From: Halobacteria archaeon AArc-dxtr1 | GTDB lineage: Archaea; Halobacteriota; Halobacteria; Halobacteriales; Natrialbaceae | Direction: 5' to 3' | Length of the DNA stretch: 64,000 nucleotides | NCBI GenBank assembly: GCA_025517425.1 | Contig: JAOPJY010000003.1 | Coordinates: forward strand, 143,367 to 207,366 | Shown here: in pieces, positions 26,111 through 34,469 of the stretch | Numbering within the stretch: the first letter of the stretch is position 1 | How the letters are laid out: the number at the start of each line of letters is the position of its first letter | Notes under the pieces: generated by a model | The model's input: the letters and a program-made list of their open reading frames with translations, nothing else | The model's database searches: none | What the model was told of the DNA's origin: nothing | Position numbers and translations under genes: made by a program

Positions 26111-27412
26111 ATGAGCGTCGGCATCGGCATCGTCGGACTCGGCGGGATGGGCCACCTCCACGCCCGAACGCTCTCCGATCTCGGTGCGTCCGTCGTCGCG
26201 GGAGCCGACCCGATTCCCGGAAAGCGAGAGCGATTCGCGGATGAGTTCGGCGCGCGCGCGTACGAGTCCCACGACGAACTCGTCGTCGACGACGACGTCG
26301 ACGCCGTCGTCGTCACGACGCCGAATCGGTTCCACGAGCCGATCGCCGTCGCCGCCCTGGAAGCCGGCTGTGACGTACTGGTCGAAAAGCCCCTCGCACA
26401 CACCATAGAGAGCGCAGAGCGGATCGCCGCCGTCGCGGCCGAGTCTGCCGGCCACTGCATGGTGGGCTTTCACAACCGCCACGCGGGCTCGATGGCGATG
26501 TTCGACGAGCACCACGCTCGCGGCCGCTTCGGCGATCTCACGCACGTCGAAGCAAACTATGTGCGCCGGCGGGGCGTCCCAGGAACCGGCTCCTGGTTCA
26601 CCAATCCCGACCTCGCAGGTGGTGGCGCCTTGCTCGACATCGGCGTCCACGCCATCGACCTCGCACTCTACGCGCTCGACTTCCCCGAGGTCGTGGAGGT
26701 AAGCGGCGTCACCCGATCGACGTTCGGCTCCCGCGACGAGTACGCCGATCCAGAGGGGTTCGGTGAGGATTGGAACGCTGAGAACGGCGGCTACGAGGTC
26801 GACGACTCGGTCAGTGCCTTTATCCGGTGTGCCGACGGCACGACTGTCTCGCTCGAGGCTGCCTGGGCGACCAACCGCGAACCGACCGCTGATTTCGTCG
26901 TCCGAGGAACCGAGGCGGGTGCACGGTTCGAAATCGGCGACACCGACCTCTCGATCCTCGAGGCCGGAAAGGCCGGCTGTGACCACTACGCCGACGTCGA
27001 CCTGTCGGGAGATCCGTCGGCGACCGGCTACCGAGCACAGGACCAGCGATTCCTCGAGACGGTGGTCACCGGAATCGAGCCGAACACGAACACCATAGAA
27101 GAGGCGCTGACCGTCCAGCGAGTGATCGACGCGATCTACCGCTCGAGCGAGACGGGACGCGCCCAGCGAGTCGAGGCGCCGGTTTCGGACGACGTCTCGG
27201 CTGCAGAGACCGAGACAGCGCCTGGCAGTGTCGAACCGAACGCCGAAGAGGAAGTCGCCGACGGTACAACATCGAAGGAGACCGAGGACACCGACGCGGG
27301 CGTTTCGGCGGACTGCGACGCGGAGGCCGGGCCAGGTGCCAATGCGGAGACGGGTCCGGGTGCCGATGCGGAGACGGAAGTGGAAGCCGAAGCGGCGACG
27401 CAACCCGAGTGA
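26111..27412 (+). CDS. Gfo/Idh/MocA family NAD(P)-dependent oxidoreductase
   Basis: 433 residues. N-terminal Rossmann domain with [16 protein letters not shown], the [11 protein letters not shown] segment and the catalytic-loop VEKPLAHT (EKP motif). The C-terminal dimerisation domain has [20 protein letters not shown] with the conserved His. Such enzymes oxidise sugars, inositols or their derivatives. After about residue 365 there is an acidic, low-complexity tail of about 65 residues (with GPGANAET / GPGADAET repeats) not seen in typical members. Divergent from thuA. Confidence 0.9.
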   Translation: MSVGIGIVGLGGMGHLHARTLSDLGASVVAGADPIPGKRERFADEFGARAYESHDELVVDDDVDAVVVTTPNRFHEPIAVAALEAGCDVLVEKPLAHTIESAERIAAVAAESAGHCMVGFHNRHAGSMAMFDEHHARGRFGDLTHVEANYVRRRGVPGTGSWFTNPDLAGGGALLDIGVHAIDLALYALDFPEVVEVSGVTRSTFGSRDEYADPEGFGEDWNAENGGYEVDDSVSAFIRCADGTTVSLEAAWATNREPTADFVVRGTEAGARFEIGDTDLSILEAGKAGCDHYADVDLSGDPSATGYRAQDQRFLETVVTGIEPNTNTIEEALTVQRVIDAIYRSSETGRAQRVEAPVSDDVSAAETETAPGSVEPNAEEEVADGTTSKETEDTDAGVSADCDAEAGPGANAETGPGADAETEVEAEAATQPE

Positions 27413-27465
27413 CACGCGTCACGCTGGACGCTCTTGTTCGAGACGAACCCGAATCGACCGTTCGG

Positions 27466-27475
27466 GATTTATGAG
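27466..27475 (+). promoter_or_regulatory. TATA box of the UspA gene
   Basis: GATTTATGAG is centred about 28 nt before the ATG at 27498, which fits a leaderless transcript. Confidence 0.5.
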
Positions 27476-27497
27476 GCTTCGAGCGTAACCTGGTACT

Positions 27498-27914
27498 ATG
27501 ACAATTCTGGTCGCCTACGACGGCTCCCAGCCCGCTCAGGAGGCAGTCGAGTACGCGCTTCGCGAACACCCCGACGAGGAGTTCGTGTTATTCCGGGTGG
27601 TCGAACTCGCCGGCGGCTCGGTGAGTGCCGGGCTCAACCTGGCCAGAGAGGAGGTCACGAAACGCCGCGACGAGGTTGCAGACGATGTGGCCACGGACGT
27701 CACGACGCTCCTCGAGGAGGCCGACGCCGACTTTCGTATCGAAACCGCGCTCGGCGATCCGGCCCGAGAGATCGTCGAGTACGCCGAGGAGGGGGGCGTG
27801 TCTCAGATCGTAATTGGTAATCATGGCCGGGAGGGAGTCTCCCGAATCCTGCTTGGCAGCGTCGCCGAGTCAGTGGTCAGACGGTCGCCGGTTCCAGTCA
27901 CCGTCGTCCGCTGA
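27498..27914 (+). CDS. Universal stress protein, UspA family
   Basis: 138-residue single-domain Usp. The N-terminus TILVAYDGSQPAQEAVEYAL and the C-terminal ATP-binding signature VIGNHGREGVSRILLGSVAESVVRRSPVPVTVVR are complete, so it is an ATP-binding type Usp. It is small, cytosolic and probably dimeric. The exact stress role is not deducible. Convergent with psmB, 63 bp apart. Confidence 0.92.
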   Translation: MTILVAYDGSQPAQEAVEYALREHPDEEFVLFRVVELAGGSVSAGLNLAREEVTKRRDEVADDVATDVTTLLEEADADFRIETALGDPAREIVEYAEEGGVSQIVIGNHGREGVSRILLGSVAESVVRRSPVPVTVVR

Positions 27915-27977
27915 CGGAGCAGCTCTTCTCGCCAAGCCATCGGCTACAGGCCGGGAAACGAACCGAAAAGGGGACGC

Positions 27978-28709
27978 TTAGATGACTTCGTCGAAGTCGT
28001 GGTGGCCGTGGATATCGACGCCCTCGTCGGTGATCTCACAGAGGAAGACCCCGTTTCCGGAGCCGGTGTCACGCTCTGCTGCGGACTTGATCCCGCGTGC
28101 GGCGACCGTCGTCGCCTCCTCGTTGGACATGTCCTCCTCGTAGGCCTGCTCTAAGTGACCGTAGGCGAGTTGCATCCCGGAGCCGGTAACGGTGTAGTCG
28201 TCTTCCATGACACCGCCGGCTGGGTCGATGCTGTAGACGTGACTGCCCTCCTCGTCGACGCCGCCCAGAATCGGGTGGATCGCGAAGAACGGGCCGCCAC
28301 GGGCGAAGTTGCCCGCGAGCGTCGCCAGCGCGTTGATGCTCATCGGCTCGCCGCGGCGGGTCTCATAGAGGTTGACTTCGGCACGCAGGCTCGAGATGAA
28401 CGACTGGGCGCCACCGACGCTGCCGACCATCGTCAAGGCGGCAGTCGGGTGGATCTGCTCGACCTTCTGGACGTTCTTGTTCGAGACGAACCGGCCGCCG
28501 AGACTGGCGCGCATGTCCGTCGCGATGACGACGCCGTCGGCCGTCGAGATCCCGATCGTCGTCGTCCCGGTCTTGTTGACCGTGTCGAGATCGGTGCGTG
28601 AGAGGTCGTTTTCGGGCATCGAGCCGAGTTCCGGAGCGTACGGATCCGACTCGGTGGCCAGCTTGTCGACCGTGCGAGAGAATTCCGACTCGTGTGTAGG
28701 CGTACGCAT
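27978..28709 (-). CDS. psmB: Proteasome subunit beta
   Basis: 243-residue catalytic subunit of the archaeal 20S proteasome. An N-terminal propeptide of 48 residues ends at Gly48, and the mature N-terminal nucleophile is Thr49 (NKTG/TTTIGIST). Catalytic Asp and Lys positions are conserved (VVIATDMRASLGGRF). The propeptide length is close to that of haloarchaeal homologues. The core digests proteins delivered by PAN ATPases; the M42 peptidase encoded at 7924-8991 may trim the products. Confidence 0.95.
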   Translation of the reverse strand: MRTPTHESEFSRTVDKLATESDPYAPELGSMPENDLSRTDLDTVNKTGTTTIGISTADGVVIATDMRASLGGRFVSNKNVQKVEQIHPTAALTMVGSVGGAQSFISSLRAEVNLYETRRGEPMSINALATLAGNFARGGPFFAIHPILGGVDEEGSHVYSIDPAGGVMEDDYTVTGSGMQLAYGHLEQAYEEDMSNEEATTVAARGIKSAAERDTGSGNGVFLCEITDEGVDIHGHHDFDEVI

Positions 28710-28730
28710 TGTGCACCACTAACGGCGGGG

Positions 28731-28743
28731 CGATATAAAACCC
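28731..28743 (-). promoter_or_regulatory. TATA box of psmB
   Basis: On the reverse strand the sequence reads GGTTTTATATCG, centred about 27 nt before the psmB ATG (28707-28709). This implies a leaderless transcript. Confidence 0.6.
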
Positions 28744-28835
28744 CGGCGGTCGCAGCACTTCAGGAATCGTCGATCGGCTCCTCTGGGCTGTGGGCACCCA
28801 TCCCGACGCATCGGCACCGAAACCGCCCAATAAGA

Positions 28836-30200
28836 TCAGTCGACGTCGACGCGCGTCCCGTACCCCGACTCGCCAACGACCTCGCCGTCGTCGTAGACGA
28901 CCTCGCCGCGGACGACTGTCGTCGTCGGCGCCCCGGTAAAGGTCTCGCCCTCGAACGGCGTCACGCGACTCTTCGAGTGGAGCGCGTTGCGGTCCTCGAG
29001 GGTCCACTCGCGATCCGGATCGACGAGGGTGAAGTCGGCATCGGTACCAACCTGTAGCGATCCCTTCGTTGGATACAGCCCCCAGACCTCCGCAGGCCGC
29101 GCCGAGTGGTGGTAAACCCACTCCTCGAGGGAGAGCCAGCCACGGTCGACGAAGGTGAGCATCGCGGGAACCTCCGTCTCAAGGCCGACGAACCCCGAAA
29201 TCGACTCCCAGGTGTCGGCGAAGGGGTCGTCGACGCCTTTCTCCGCGTCGGTGTGGGGTGCATGGTCGGTCGCGATGCAGTCGATCGCGCCGTCCTCGAG
29301 AGCGTCCCAGAGCCGTGCGCGCTCTTCGCGGTCTCGAATCGGCGGTTGCACGCGCGCGACGTTTCCTTTCTCGCGAAGGACCTCCTCGGTGAACCAGAGG
29401 TAGTGTGGACAGGTTTCGGCGGTGACGTCGACGCTACGATCGCGGCCGTCCGCGACCGCCTCGGCAGCCGAACCCGAGGAGACGTGAAACATGTGAATCT
29501 TGGCGTCGGTCTCCTCGGCGAACGTCACCATCCGCTCGACCGCCTCACGCTCTGCGATAACGGGTCGGGAGTGGGCGTGATCGATCGGCTCGTTTTTTTC
29601 TTCGGCTTGGAACTGCGCCGTATAGTGGTCGATGATCTCGCCGTTCTCCTCGTGGAAACCGAGTCGCTTGCCCGTCTCGCGGATCGCCTCCATCGCCTCG
29701 AGGATCTCGCCATCGGTCGGCGGCGGCACGTCGCCGACCGTCGAGCCGAGAAAGATCTTGTAGCCAAGCGCCCCGGCGTCGTCTATGTCGGGAATCAGAT
29801 CGAGGTTCTCGGAGGTGACGACCGCGTAGCTCTGGAAGTCGACGTGTGCACCCGCCTCGCCGCGTTCGAACTTCAGTTCGAGGTGTTCGGGTCGATCGAT
29901 CACCGGGTCGGTGTTTGGCATCCCGACGACGGTCGTCACGCCGCCAGCGGCCGCAGAACGGGTGGCAGACTCCCAGTCTTCTTTGTACTCGAGACCCGGC
30001 TCGCGGTTGTGGATGTGACAGTCGACGATGCCGGGGACCAGCACGCGACCGTCGGCGTCGATCTCTCGTCTTGCCTCGGGCAGTCGATCGCTGCGAGCGA
30101 CGGCGGCGATCGTCTCGTCCTCGACGGCGACGCCTGCGTCTTCGGTGCGGCCGGCCGGCGTGACGACGGTGCAGTTTCGAACGACGAGATCGACGGTCAT
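28836..30200 (-). CDS. Cyclic amidohydrolase, dihydroorotase/allantoinase type
   Basis: 454-residue TIM-barrel amidohydrolase from ATG 30198-30200 (MTVDLVVRNCTVV). Metal-site motifs are DCHIHNREPGLEYKEDW (HxH), GALGYKIFLGST with the likely carboxylated Lys, FHVSSGSAAE, and the catalytic Asp in DCIATDHAPHTDAEKG. The last motif (TDHAPHT) is standard for dihydroorotase and allantoinase. NREPG instead of LREPG sets it apart from the common PyrC, so it may be a second dihydroorotase, an allantoinase or a hydantoinase. No pyrimidine or purine catabolism genes are adjacent. Confidence 0.82.
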   Translation of the reverse strand: MTVDLVVRNCTVVTPAGRTEDAGVAVEDETIAAVARSDRLPEARREIDADGRVLVPGIVDCHIHNREPGLEYKEDWESATRSAAAGGVTTVVGMPNTDPVIDRPEHLELKFERGEAGAHVDFQSYAVVTSENLDLIPDIDDAGALGYKIFLGSTVGDVPPPTDGEILEAMEAIRETGKRLGFHEENGEIIDHYTAQFQAEEKNEPIDHAHSRPVIAEREAVERMVTFAEETDAKIHMFHVSSGSAAEAVADGRDRSVDVTAETCPHYLWFTEEVLREKGNVARVQPPIRDREERARLWDALEDGAIDCIATDHAPHTDAEKGVDDPFADTWESISGFVGLETEVPAMLTFVDRGWLSLEEWVYHHSARPAEVWGLYPTKGSLQVGTDADFTLVDPDREWTLEDRNALHSKSRVTPFEGETFTGAPTTTVVRGEVVYDDGEVVGESGYGTRVDVD

Positions 30201-30249
30201 CTGGCTAGACGGTTCAATTTGGGGCGGATAAAACTTCCGCGAACGGCTC

Positions 30250-30423
30250 TCAGCGGGACTGTGCGCTCTCGTAGGCCTCACCCACGTTCGCGAGGAGGCG
30301 GTGGACGGGGAGGGAGAGTCCAACCCGATTGGCGGCGATCGCCAGTGGCATCGCCGTGATGCCGATCAGGATGCACAGTTGGTACAGGGCGAACAGGGTC
30401 GCGTGGTACGCGCGGGATATCAT
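30250..30423 (-). CDS. Small membrane protein, 57 residues
   Basis: Short reverse-strand frame from ATG 30421-30423 to TGA 30250-30252. Translation starts MISRAYHATLFALYQL and includes a hydrophobic helix (LYQLCILIGITAMPLAIAA) followed by a polar end (LPVHRLLANVGEAYESAQSR). A strong TATA sits at 30452-30460, about 30 nt upstream. Codon choice matches the neighbouring genes. I do not recognise a characterised family. A single helix with amphipathic ends suggests an accessory subunit or regulator of a membrane complex. Confidence 0.72.
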   Translation of the reverse strand: MISRAYHATLFALYQLCILIGITAMPLAIAANRVGLSLPVHRLLANVGEAYESAQSR

Positions 30424-30752
30424 CGGCGTTCGCTCGTGTGCAGATCAAGGGTGTATATAAGCCTTTGTGAAGAGTGCAGACCATCACCGTTGTTCGTGTC
30501 GGTATCAGGTCGACGCAGTCGTGCGATTCAACTAGAGTTTCGCCAAAGGCAACCGAAGGCGCACTCGCGTCGAACTATATGGATCCCAACGGAAATCGAT
30601 GGACTCTATTCTCATAACGTATGGCCATCATCCGAAGCACGTGCGCGGCCAGCCAGCGCGCGCAATCGGGCGTTTCATGCGGTGTGCGCCCGTTTCGCAG
30701 TCGTTCCGGATCGAACCGCAAGACAGGAAACCCCCCGGACCGATTAGTCGGT
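30424..30752. other. 329-bp intergenic region
   Basis: Divergent region between the 57-residue membrane protein gene and the DUF555 gene. It carries the leftward TATA described separately. I see no further open frame or RNA gene that I can support. Confidence 0.45.
30452..30460 (-). promoter_or_regulatory. TATA box of the 57-residue membrane protein gene
   Basis: TTATATACA on the reverse strand, centred about 32 nt before ATG 30421-30423. It supports real transcription of this very short gene. Confidence 0.55.
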
Positions 30753-31106
30753 ATGAGCAACTATCTCGTCGGGATGGAGGCCGCGTGGTTGGTTCGGGAC
30801 GTCGACGCAATCGACGACGCGATCGGCGTCGCGGTCAGCGAAGCGGGCAAACGACTCAACAGCCAGAATATGGAGTACGTCGAGGTCGAGGTCGGCGCGA
30901 CCGGCTGTCCGGCCTGTGGCGAACCGTTCGACTCGGCGTTCGTCGCAGCCGATACCGCTCTCGTGGGTCTGGCCCTCGAGATGGAGGTGTTCAACGCCGA
31001 CGGCGAGGAACACGCCTCGAGAATCGCGAAAAGTGAGGTCGGCGGTGCCCTCCGAGACGTCCCGCTCTCAGTCGTCGACGTCCTCGAGACAGAGGCAGAC
31101 GAGTAA
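30753..31106 (+). CDS. DUF555 (UPF0212) family protein
   Basis: 117 residues from ATG 30753 (MSNYLVGMEAAWLVRDVDA). The central GATGCPACGEPFDSAFVAADTALVGLALEMEVFN with a CPAC pair is typical of the archaeal UPF0212 family. Function is unknown; the Cys pair may bind zinc. The length is normal for the family. The upstream in-frame extension to 30621 is not conserved in character. Confidence 0.82.
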   Translation: MSNYLVGMEAAWLVRDVDAIDDAIGVAVSEAGKRLNSQNMEYVEVEVGATGCPACGEPFDSAFVAADTALVGLALEMEVFNADGEEHASRIAKSEVGGALRDVPLSVVDVLETEADE

Positions 31107-31179
31107 GGTAGTTGGCGCTCGTCGCCGCTACCGTGAGGCCGTCGGGCGGCGAGTACGGCAGCCACCCCAAAGCATTTCT

Positions 31180-31194
31180 ATAACTAACAGTTAT
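31180..31194. promoter_or_regulatory. Operator-like palindrome before the HTH-CBS gene
   Basis: ATAACT-AAC-AGTTAT is an exact inverted repeat with 6-bp arms and a 3-bp spacer. It ends eight bases before the ATG at 31203 and overlaps the probable promoter (TTCTATAAC). Its position suggests autoregulation. The arms equal the outer arms of the thiC palindrome at 57886-57911. Confidence 0.55.
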
Positions 31195-31202
31195 TGATTC
31201 GC

Positions 31203-31742
31203 ATGGAACTGCCGACGCCAGCCGATCTCCGGCAGCGGCGTACCGACCTCGGGCTGACCCAGAGCGAACTCGCAGAGAAGGCCGACGTCTCTCAGCCGCT
31301 GATCGCCAGGATCGAAGGCGGCGACGTCGACCCTCGACTGTCGACGTTACGACGCATCGTCAACGCGCTCGAAGAGGCCGAAAGCGACGTGATCCGCGCC
31401 GAGGATCTGATGAACGAGGCCGTCGTCAGCGTCGCCCCCGACGAACCGGTCAGCGAGGCCGCCAGCCGGATGGAATCGGAGGCGTACTCGCAACTCGCCG
31501 TTATTCAAAACGGGATCCCAGTCGGCTCGATTAGCCAGAGCGACCTCGTTCGCCTCGATTCTGAATCCCGGGATGAGCCCGTCGAGACCCACATGAGCGA
31601 GAGCTTTCCGACGGTCTCGAAAGATGCCACGCTAGACGAGATCAGCAACCTGCTCGAACACTACAAAGCAGTCATGATCACCGAGGCCGGCGAGACGGTC
31701 GGCATCATTACCGAGGCAGACCTCGCAGCTCGGCTCTCCTGA
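31203..31742 (+). CDS. HTH-CBS domain transcriptional regulator
   Basis: 179 residues from ATG 31203. The N-terminal Xre-type helix-turn-helix (about 5-55; LRQRRTDLGLTQSELAEKADVSQPLIARIEGG) is followed by two CBS repeats (about 66-118, starting VIRAEDLMNEAVVSVAPDEPVSEA, and about 122-178 with TVGIITEADLA). CBS pairs bind adenine nucleotides, SAM or similar ligands, so this is a ligand-responsive regulator. An earlier TTG at 31194 would add three residues and is less likely. The upstream palindrome suggests autoregulation. Confidence 0.88.
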   Translation: MELPTPADLRQRRTDLGLTQSELAEKADVSQPLIARIEGGDVDPRLSTLRRIVNALEEAESDVIRAEDLMNEAVVSVAPDEPVSEAASRMESEAYSQLAVIQNGIPVGSISQSDLVRLDSESRDEPVETHMSESFPTVSKDATLDEISNLLEHYKAVMITEAGETVGIITEADLAARLS

Positions 31743-31810
31743 GACTGGCCTTGTGGCTCGCTTCTCCTAACACCGATCGAAACGAGCGCCGCGGTTCGAC
31801 TCGTCGTCGG

Positions 31811-32587
31811 TTAGACGGCCAGATACTCCGTGACCGTCTCCCGATCGTCGAGGTCGGCGGCGTCGAGTTCGTCGACGATTGTTCCCTTGTCGACGGCGTA
31901 ACAGCGTTCCGCGAGGTTCTGGATGACCTGCAGATTCTGTTCGACGAACAGAATCGTCGTTCCGAGTTCCTCGTTTATGTGCTGTAGGTCTCGGGTAATC
32001 TCCTGGACGATCGACGGCTGAACCCCTTCAGAGGGTTCGTCGAGCAAGAGCAGGTCTGGGTTGCCGATCAGCGCGCGGCCGATCGCCAGCATCTGCTGTT
32101 GTCCGCCACTCATCGTGCCGGCTTTCTGTGTCCGGCGCTCGGCGAGAATCGGGAAGTACTCGTAGACCTCGTCGTACAGCAGCGTGTCGTCGTCCGCGTT
32201 GATGGTTTCGCCCATCGTTAAGTTCTGTTCGACCGTCAGATCGGGGAACACGTCCCGTCCCTGCGGTATGTATCCCATGCCACGGCAGGCGCGCTCGTCC
32301 GCGCTCGTCCAGGTTCGAAGGCTGGTAGCGCCCAGTCGCGAGCGCACGCGATTGGCGAACGTAGCGGCCGACTCCGGTTCGGCGGCGTCCGCGACGACAT
32401 CGTCTTTGAACACGATCTGGCCCGATCGCGGTTCGAGGAGTCCCATGATCGCCTTCACGAGGGTCGTCTTTCCGACCCCGTTTTTACCCATGATGCCGAC
32501 GATCTCACCGTCGTCGACGTCGATGCTCACGTCCCGAAGGATCGGCGTCTTTCCGTAGGAGACGCCAAGGTTCTCGACGCGCAACAT
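31811..32587 (-). CDS. urtE: Urea ABC transporter ATP-binding protein UrtE
   Basis: 258-residue ATPase, one of the pair driving the branched-chain-type urea importer. Walker A is GKNGVGKTT, signature MSGGQQQMLAIGRAL, Walker B LLLLDEPSEGVQP. Before the Q-loop (GYIPQGRDVFP) there is an insertion of roughly 30 residues (about 67-95) absent from ordinary LivF/UrtE proteins, explaining the greater length. The gene is last of urtABCDE. ATG 32587 overlaps the urtD stop. Assignment to urea rather than amino acids rests on the adjacent urease operon and the UrtA-like binding protein. Confidence 0.88.
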   Translation of the reverse strand: MLRVENLGVSYGKTPILRDVSIDVDDGEIVGIMGKNGVGKTTLVKAIMGLLEPRSGQIVFKDDVVADAAEPESAATFANRVRSRLGATSLRTWTSADERACRGMGYIPQGRDVFPDLTVEQNLTMGETINADDDTLLYDEVYEYFPILAERRTQKAGTMSGGQQQMLAIGRALIGNPDLLLLDEPSEGVQPSIVQEITRDLQHINEELGTTILFVEQNLQVIQNLAERCYAVDKGTIVDELDAADLDDRETVTEYLAV

Positions 32588-33366
32588 CACGACTCCTCCC
32601 CCAGGTAAATCCGCTTGACTTCAGGGTCCTCTCTGATCTCTCCGATCGATCCCTCGGTGAAGATCGAACCTTGGTGTAACACCGTCACCCGGTCGGCGAT
32701 CGATTCGACGAAATCGATATCGTGCTCGATGACGATGAACGCGACGTCGTCTTCTGCCCTGATCTCCTGGAGGTAGGTTCCGATCCGCTCGGTCTCCTCG
32801 ACGGAGAGTCCAGCGACGGGTTCGTCGAGCAACATCAACGTCGGTTCGAGACTGAGTGCCATTCCGATTTCGAGGCGCTGTTGTTGTCCGTGCGAGAGGT
32901 TCGCAGCTTTGGTGCCCGCGTACGCAGCGAGGTCAGCGCGATCAAGAACCTCGCGGGTTCGCGTCGCGTACTCCGACGGCGAACAGACGCGCTGGAGTGG
33001 GATGCGAAGGTTTTCTCGAACGGTGAACGACTCATACACGCTCGGAACCTGAAACTTCATGCTGATGCCGCGGTCGACGCGCTCGTGAGACGGGAGTTCC
33101 GTGATATCGGCACCGTTGTAGTAGATCACGCCCTCAGAGGGCGAGAGCTGTCCCGTGAGGAGGTTGAGCAGCGTACTCTTCCCCGCACCGTTGGGTCCGA
33201 TCAGACAGCGCAGTTCGCCGGCGTCGATACCGAAGTCGACGTCGTCCGTCGCGGTAATCCCGCCGAAGTGCTTACTCAGGCTCCGAGTCTGGAGAATCCG
33301 GTCTGTCTGCTGGCCAGTTTCGTCCGCCGCAGCCGTCGTCTTGACTGTCGGGTCGCTAACACCCAT
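32587..33366 (-). CDS. urtD: Urea ABC transporter ATP-binding protein UrtD
   Basis: 259-residue ATPase of the LivG/UrtD type. An N-terminal extension of about 25 residues precedes SLSKHFGGITATDDVDF. Walker A is GPNGAGKSTLLNLL, signature LSHGQQQRLEIGMAL, Walker B LMLLDEPVAGLS; the RGISMKFQVPSVYESFTVREN segment before the helical domain is typical of UrtD. Start and stop overlap the neighbours by one base each, so translation is coupled within urtABCDE. Confidence 0.9.
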   Translation of the reverse strand: MGVSDPTVKTTAAADETGQQTDRILQTRSLSKHFGGITATDDVDFGIDAGELRCLIGPNGAGKSTLLNLLTGQLSPSEGVIYYNGADITELPSHERVDRGISMKFQVPSVYESFTVRENLRIPLQRVCSPSEYATRTREVLDRADLAAYAGTKAANLSHGQQQRLEIGMALSLEPTLMLLDEPVAGLSVEETERIGTYLQEIRAEDDVAFIVIEHDIDFVESIADRVTVLHQGSIFTEGSIGEIREDPEVKRIYLGEES

Positions 33367-34469
33367 CAGTCAGTCACCTCCTCGGGAGTCGCAGGCGGCC
33401 CAGATGACTCGTCCGAGCGACTCTCCTGAATCCAGACGTAGACGTCCTGTACCGCAGGAGCCATCCCTTTCGGTAGCAAGAGGATGACCGCGACGAGCAG
33501 CGATCCAACCATGACCAGTGCCCACTCGTCGGCGAGCTGGAGTTCGAACCACTGGATCGCTATCGCGGCCGCGGCAGTCCCGATGAGCGATTCCCGGCCA
33601 CCGATGCTGGCCCAGATCACCGGCGCCGCTGCGGCCGTGATCTCGAAGACGTTCGGGTTGATGTAGTTGTCCGTCGTGACGAACAGCACGCCACCGAGAC
33701 CAGCGATCGCGCCGCCGGCCGTGAACGTGGCGAACTTGATGAACGTCGTGTTGTAGCCGAACATCTCGGTTCGTTCTTCGTCTTCGCGCGTCGCAACCAT
33801 CGCGTACCCAAAGCGGCTGTTCACGAGCCAGCGCAACAGCAGGTAGGTCCCGATCAGGGCTCCGAGGACGACGTAGAACTGTGCGGCGTCCCCGAACTCG
33901 ATGCCGGTCTCGCCGATCCCGATACCGAGGTTCGGAATGCCGGGCATCCCGTTGTGACCGCCAAGTCGCGCTTCGCCGATCGCCCACTCGCTGCCGGCGG
34001 TCTGTCGCATGAACGTGAACAACACGAGTGCGACGACTAACGTGATGATCGTGACGTAGACCTCTCTGACGCCACCGTAGAACATGAAGTAGCCGAGTAC
34101 GGCGGCGAAGCCTGTCGACACGAGTAGTGCGACGACGATACCGAGTGTCACCCCGGTGAACGCCTCGAGATTGAATGCGACGATCCCGAAGGTGTAGCCG
34201 CCGACGCCGAAGAACGCCACCTGGCCGAAGCTCAGGATGCCACAGTACCCCCAGATGAAACAGAGGCTGATCCCGAGCAACGCGAACACCATGAACCCGG
34301 TGACCGTCCGTGCGGCGTACGGCCCGAACAGCACGGGGTACAGCGCGAGCAACAAGACACCGACGGAGAGCCCGATCCAGAACGCCCTGGAGTTGCCGAG
34401 CGTGTTCGGCCCTTCGAACGGCGCTCTGAGTCGCTCACCGAGCGTCGGGCTGCGGTCGGGCTCTGTCAT
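33366..34469 (-). CDS. urtC: Urea ABC transporter permease UrtC
   Basis: 367-residue polytopic permease of the LivM/UrtC class with about ten helices. Landmarks are ALLGISLCFIWGYCGILSFGQVAFFGVGGY (first conserved loop) and MVATREDEERTEMFGYNTTFIKFATFTAGGAIAGLGGVLF, the EAA-like region that contacts the ATPases. The C-terminal 30 residues are cytosolic and charged. It overlaps urtB by ATGA and urtD by one base. Confidence 0.9.
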   Translation of the reverse strand: MTEPDRSPTLGERLRAPFEGPNTLGNSRAFWIGLSVGVLLLALYPVLFGPYAARTVTGFMVFALLGISLCFIWGYCGILSFGQVAFFGVGGYTFGIVAFNLEAFTGVTLGIVVALLVSTGFAAVLGYFMFYGGVREVYVTIITLVVALVLFTFMRQTAGSEWAIGEARLGGHNGMPGIPNLGIGIGETGIEFGDAAQFYVVLGALIGTYLLLRWLVNSRFGYAMVATREDEERTEMFGYNTTFIKFATFTAGGAIAGLGGVLFVTTDNYINPNVFEITAAAAPVIWASIGGRESLIGTAAAAIAIQWFELQLADEWALVMVGSLLVAVILLLPKGMAPAVQDVYVWIQESRSDESSGPPATPEEVTD

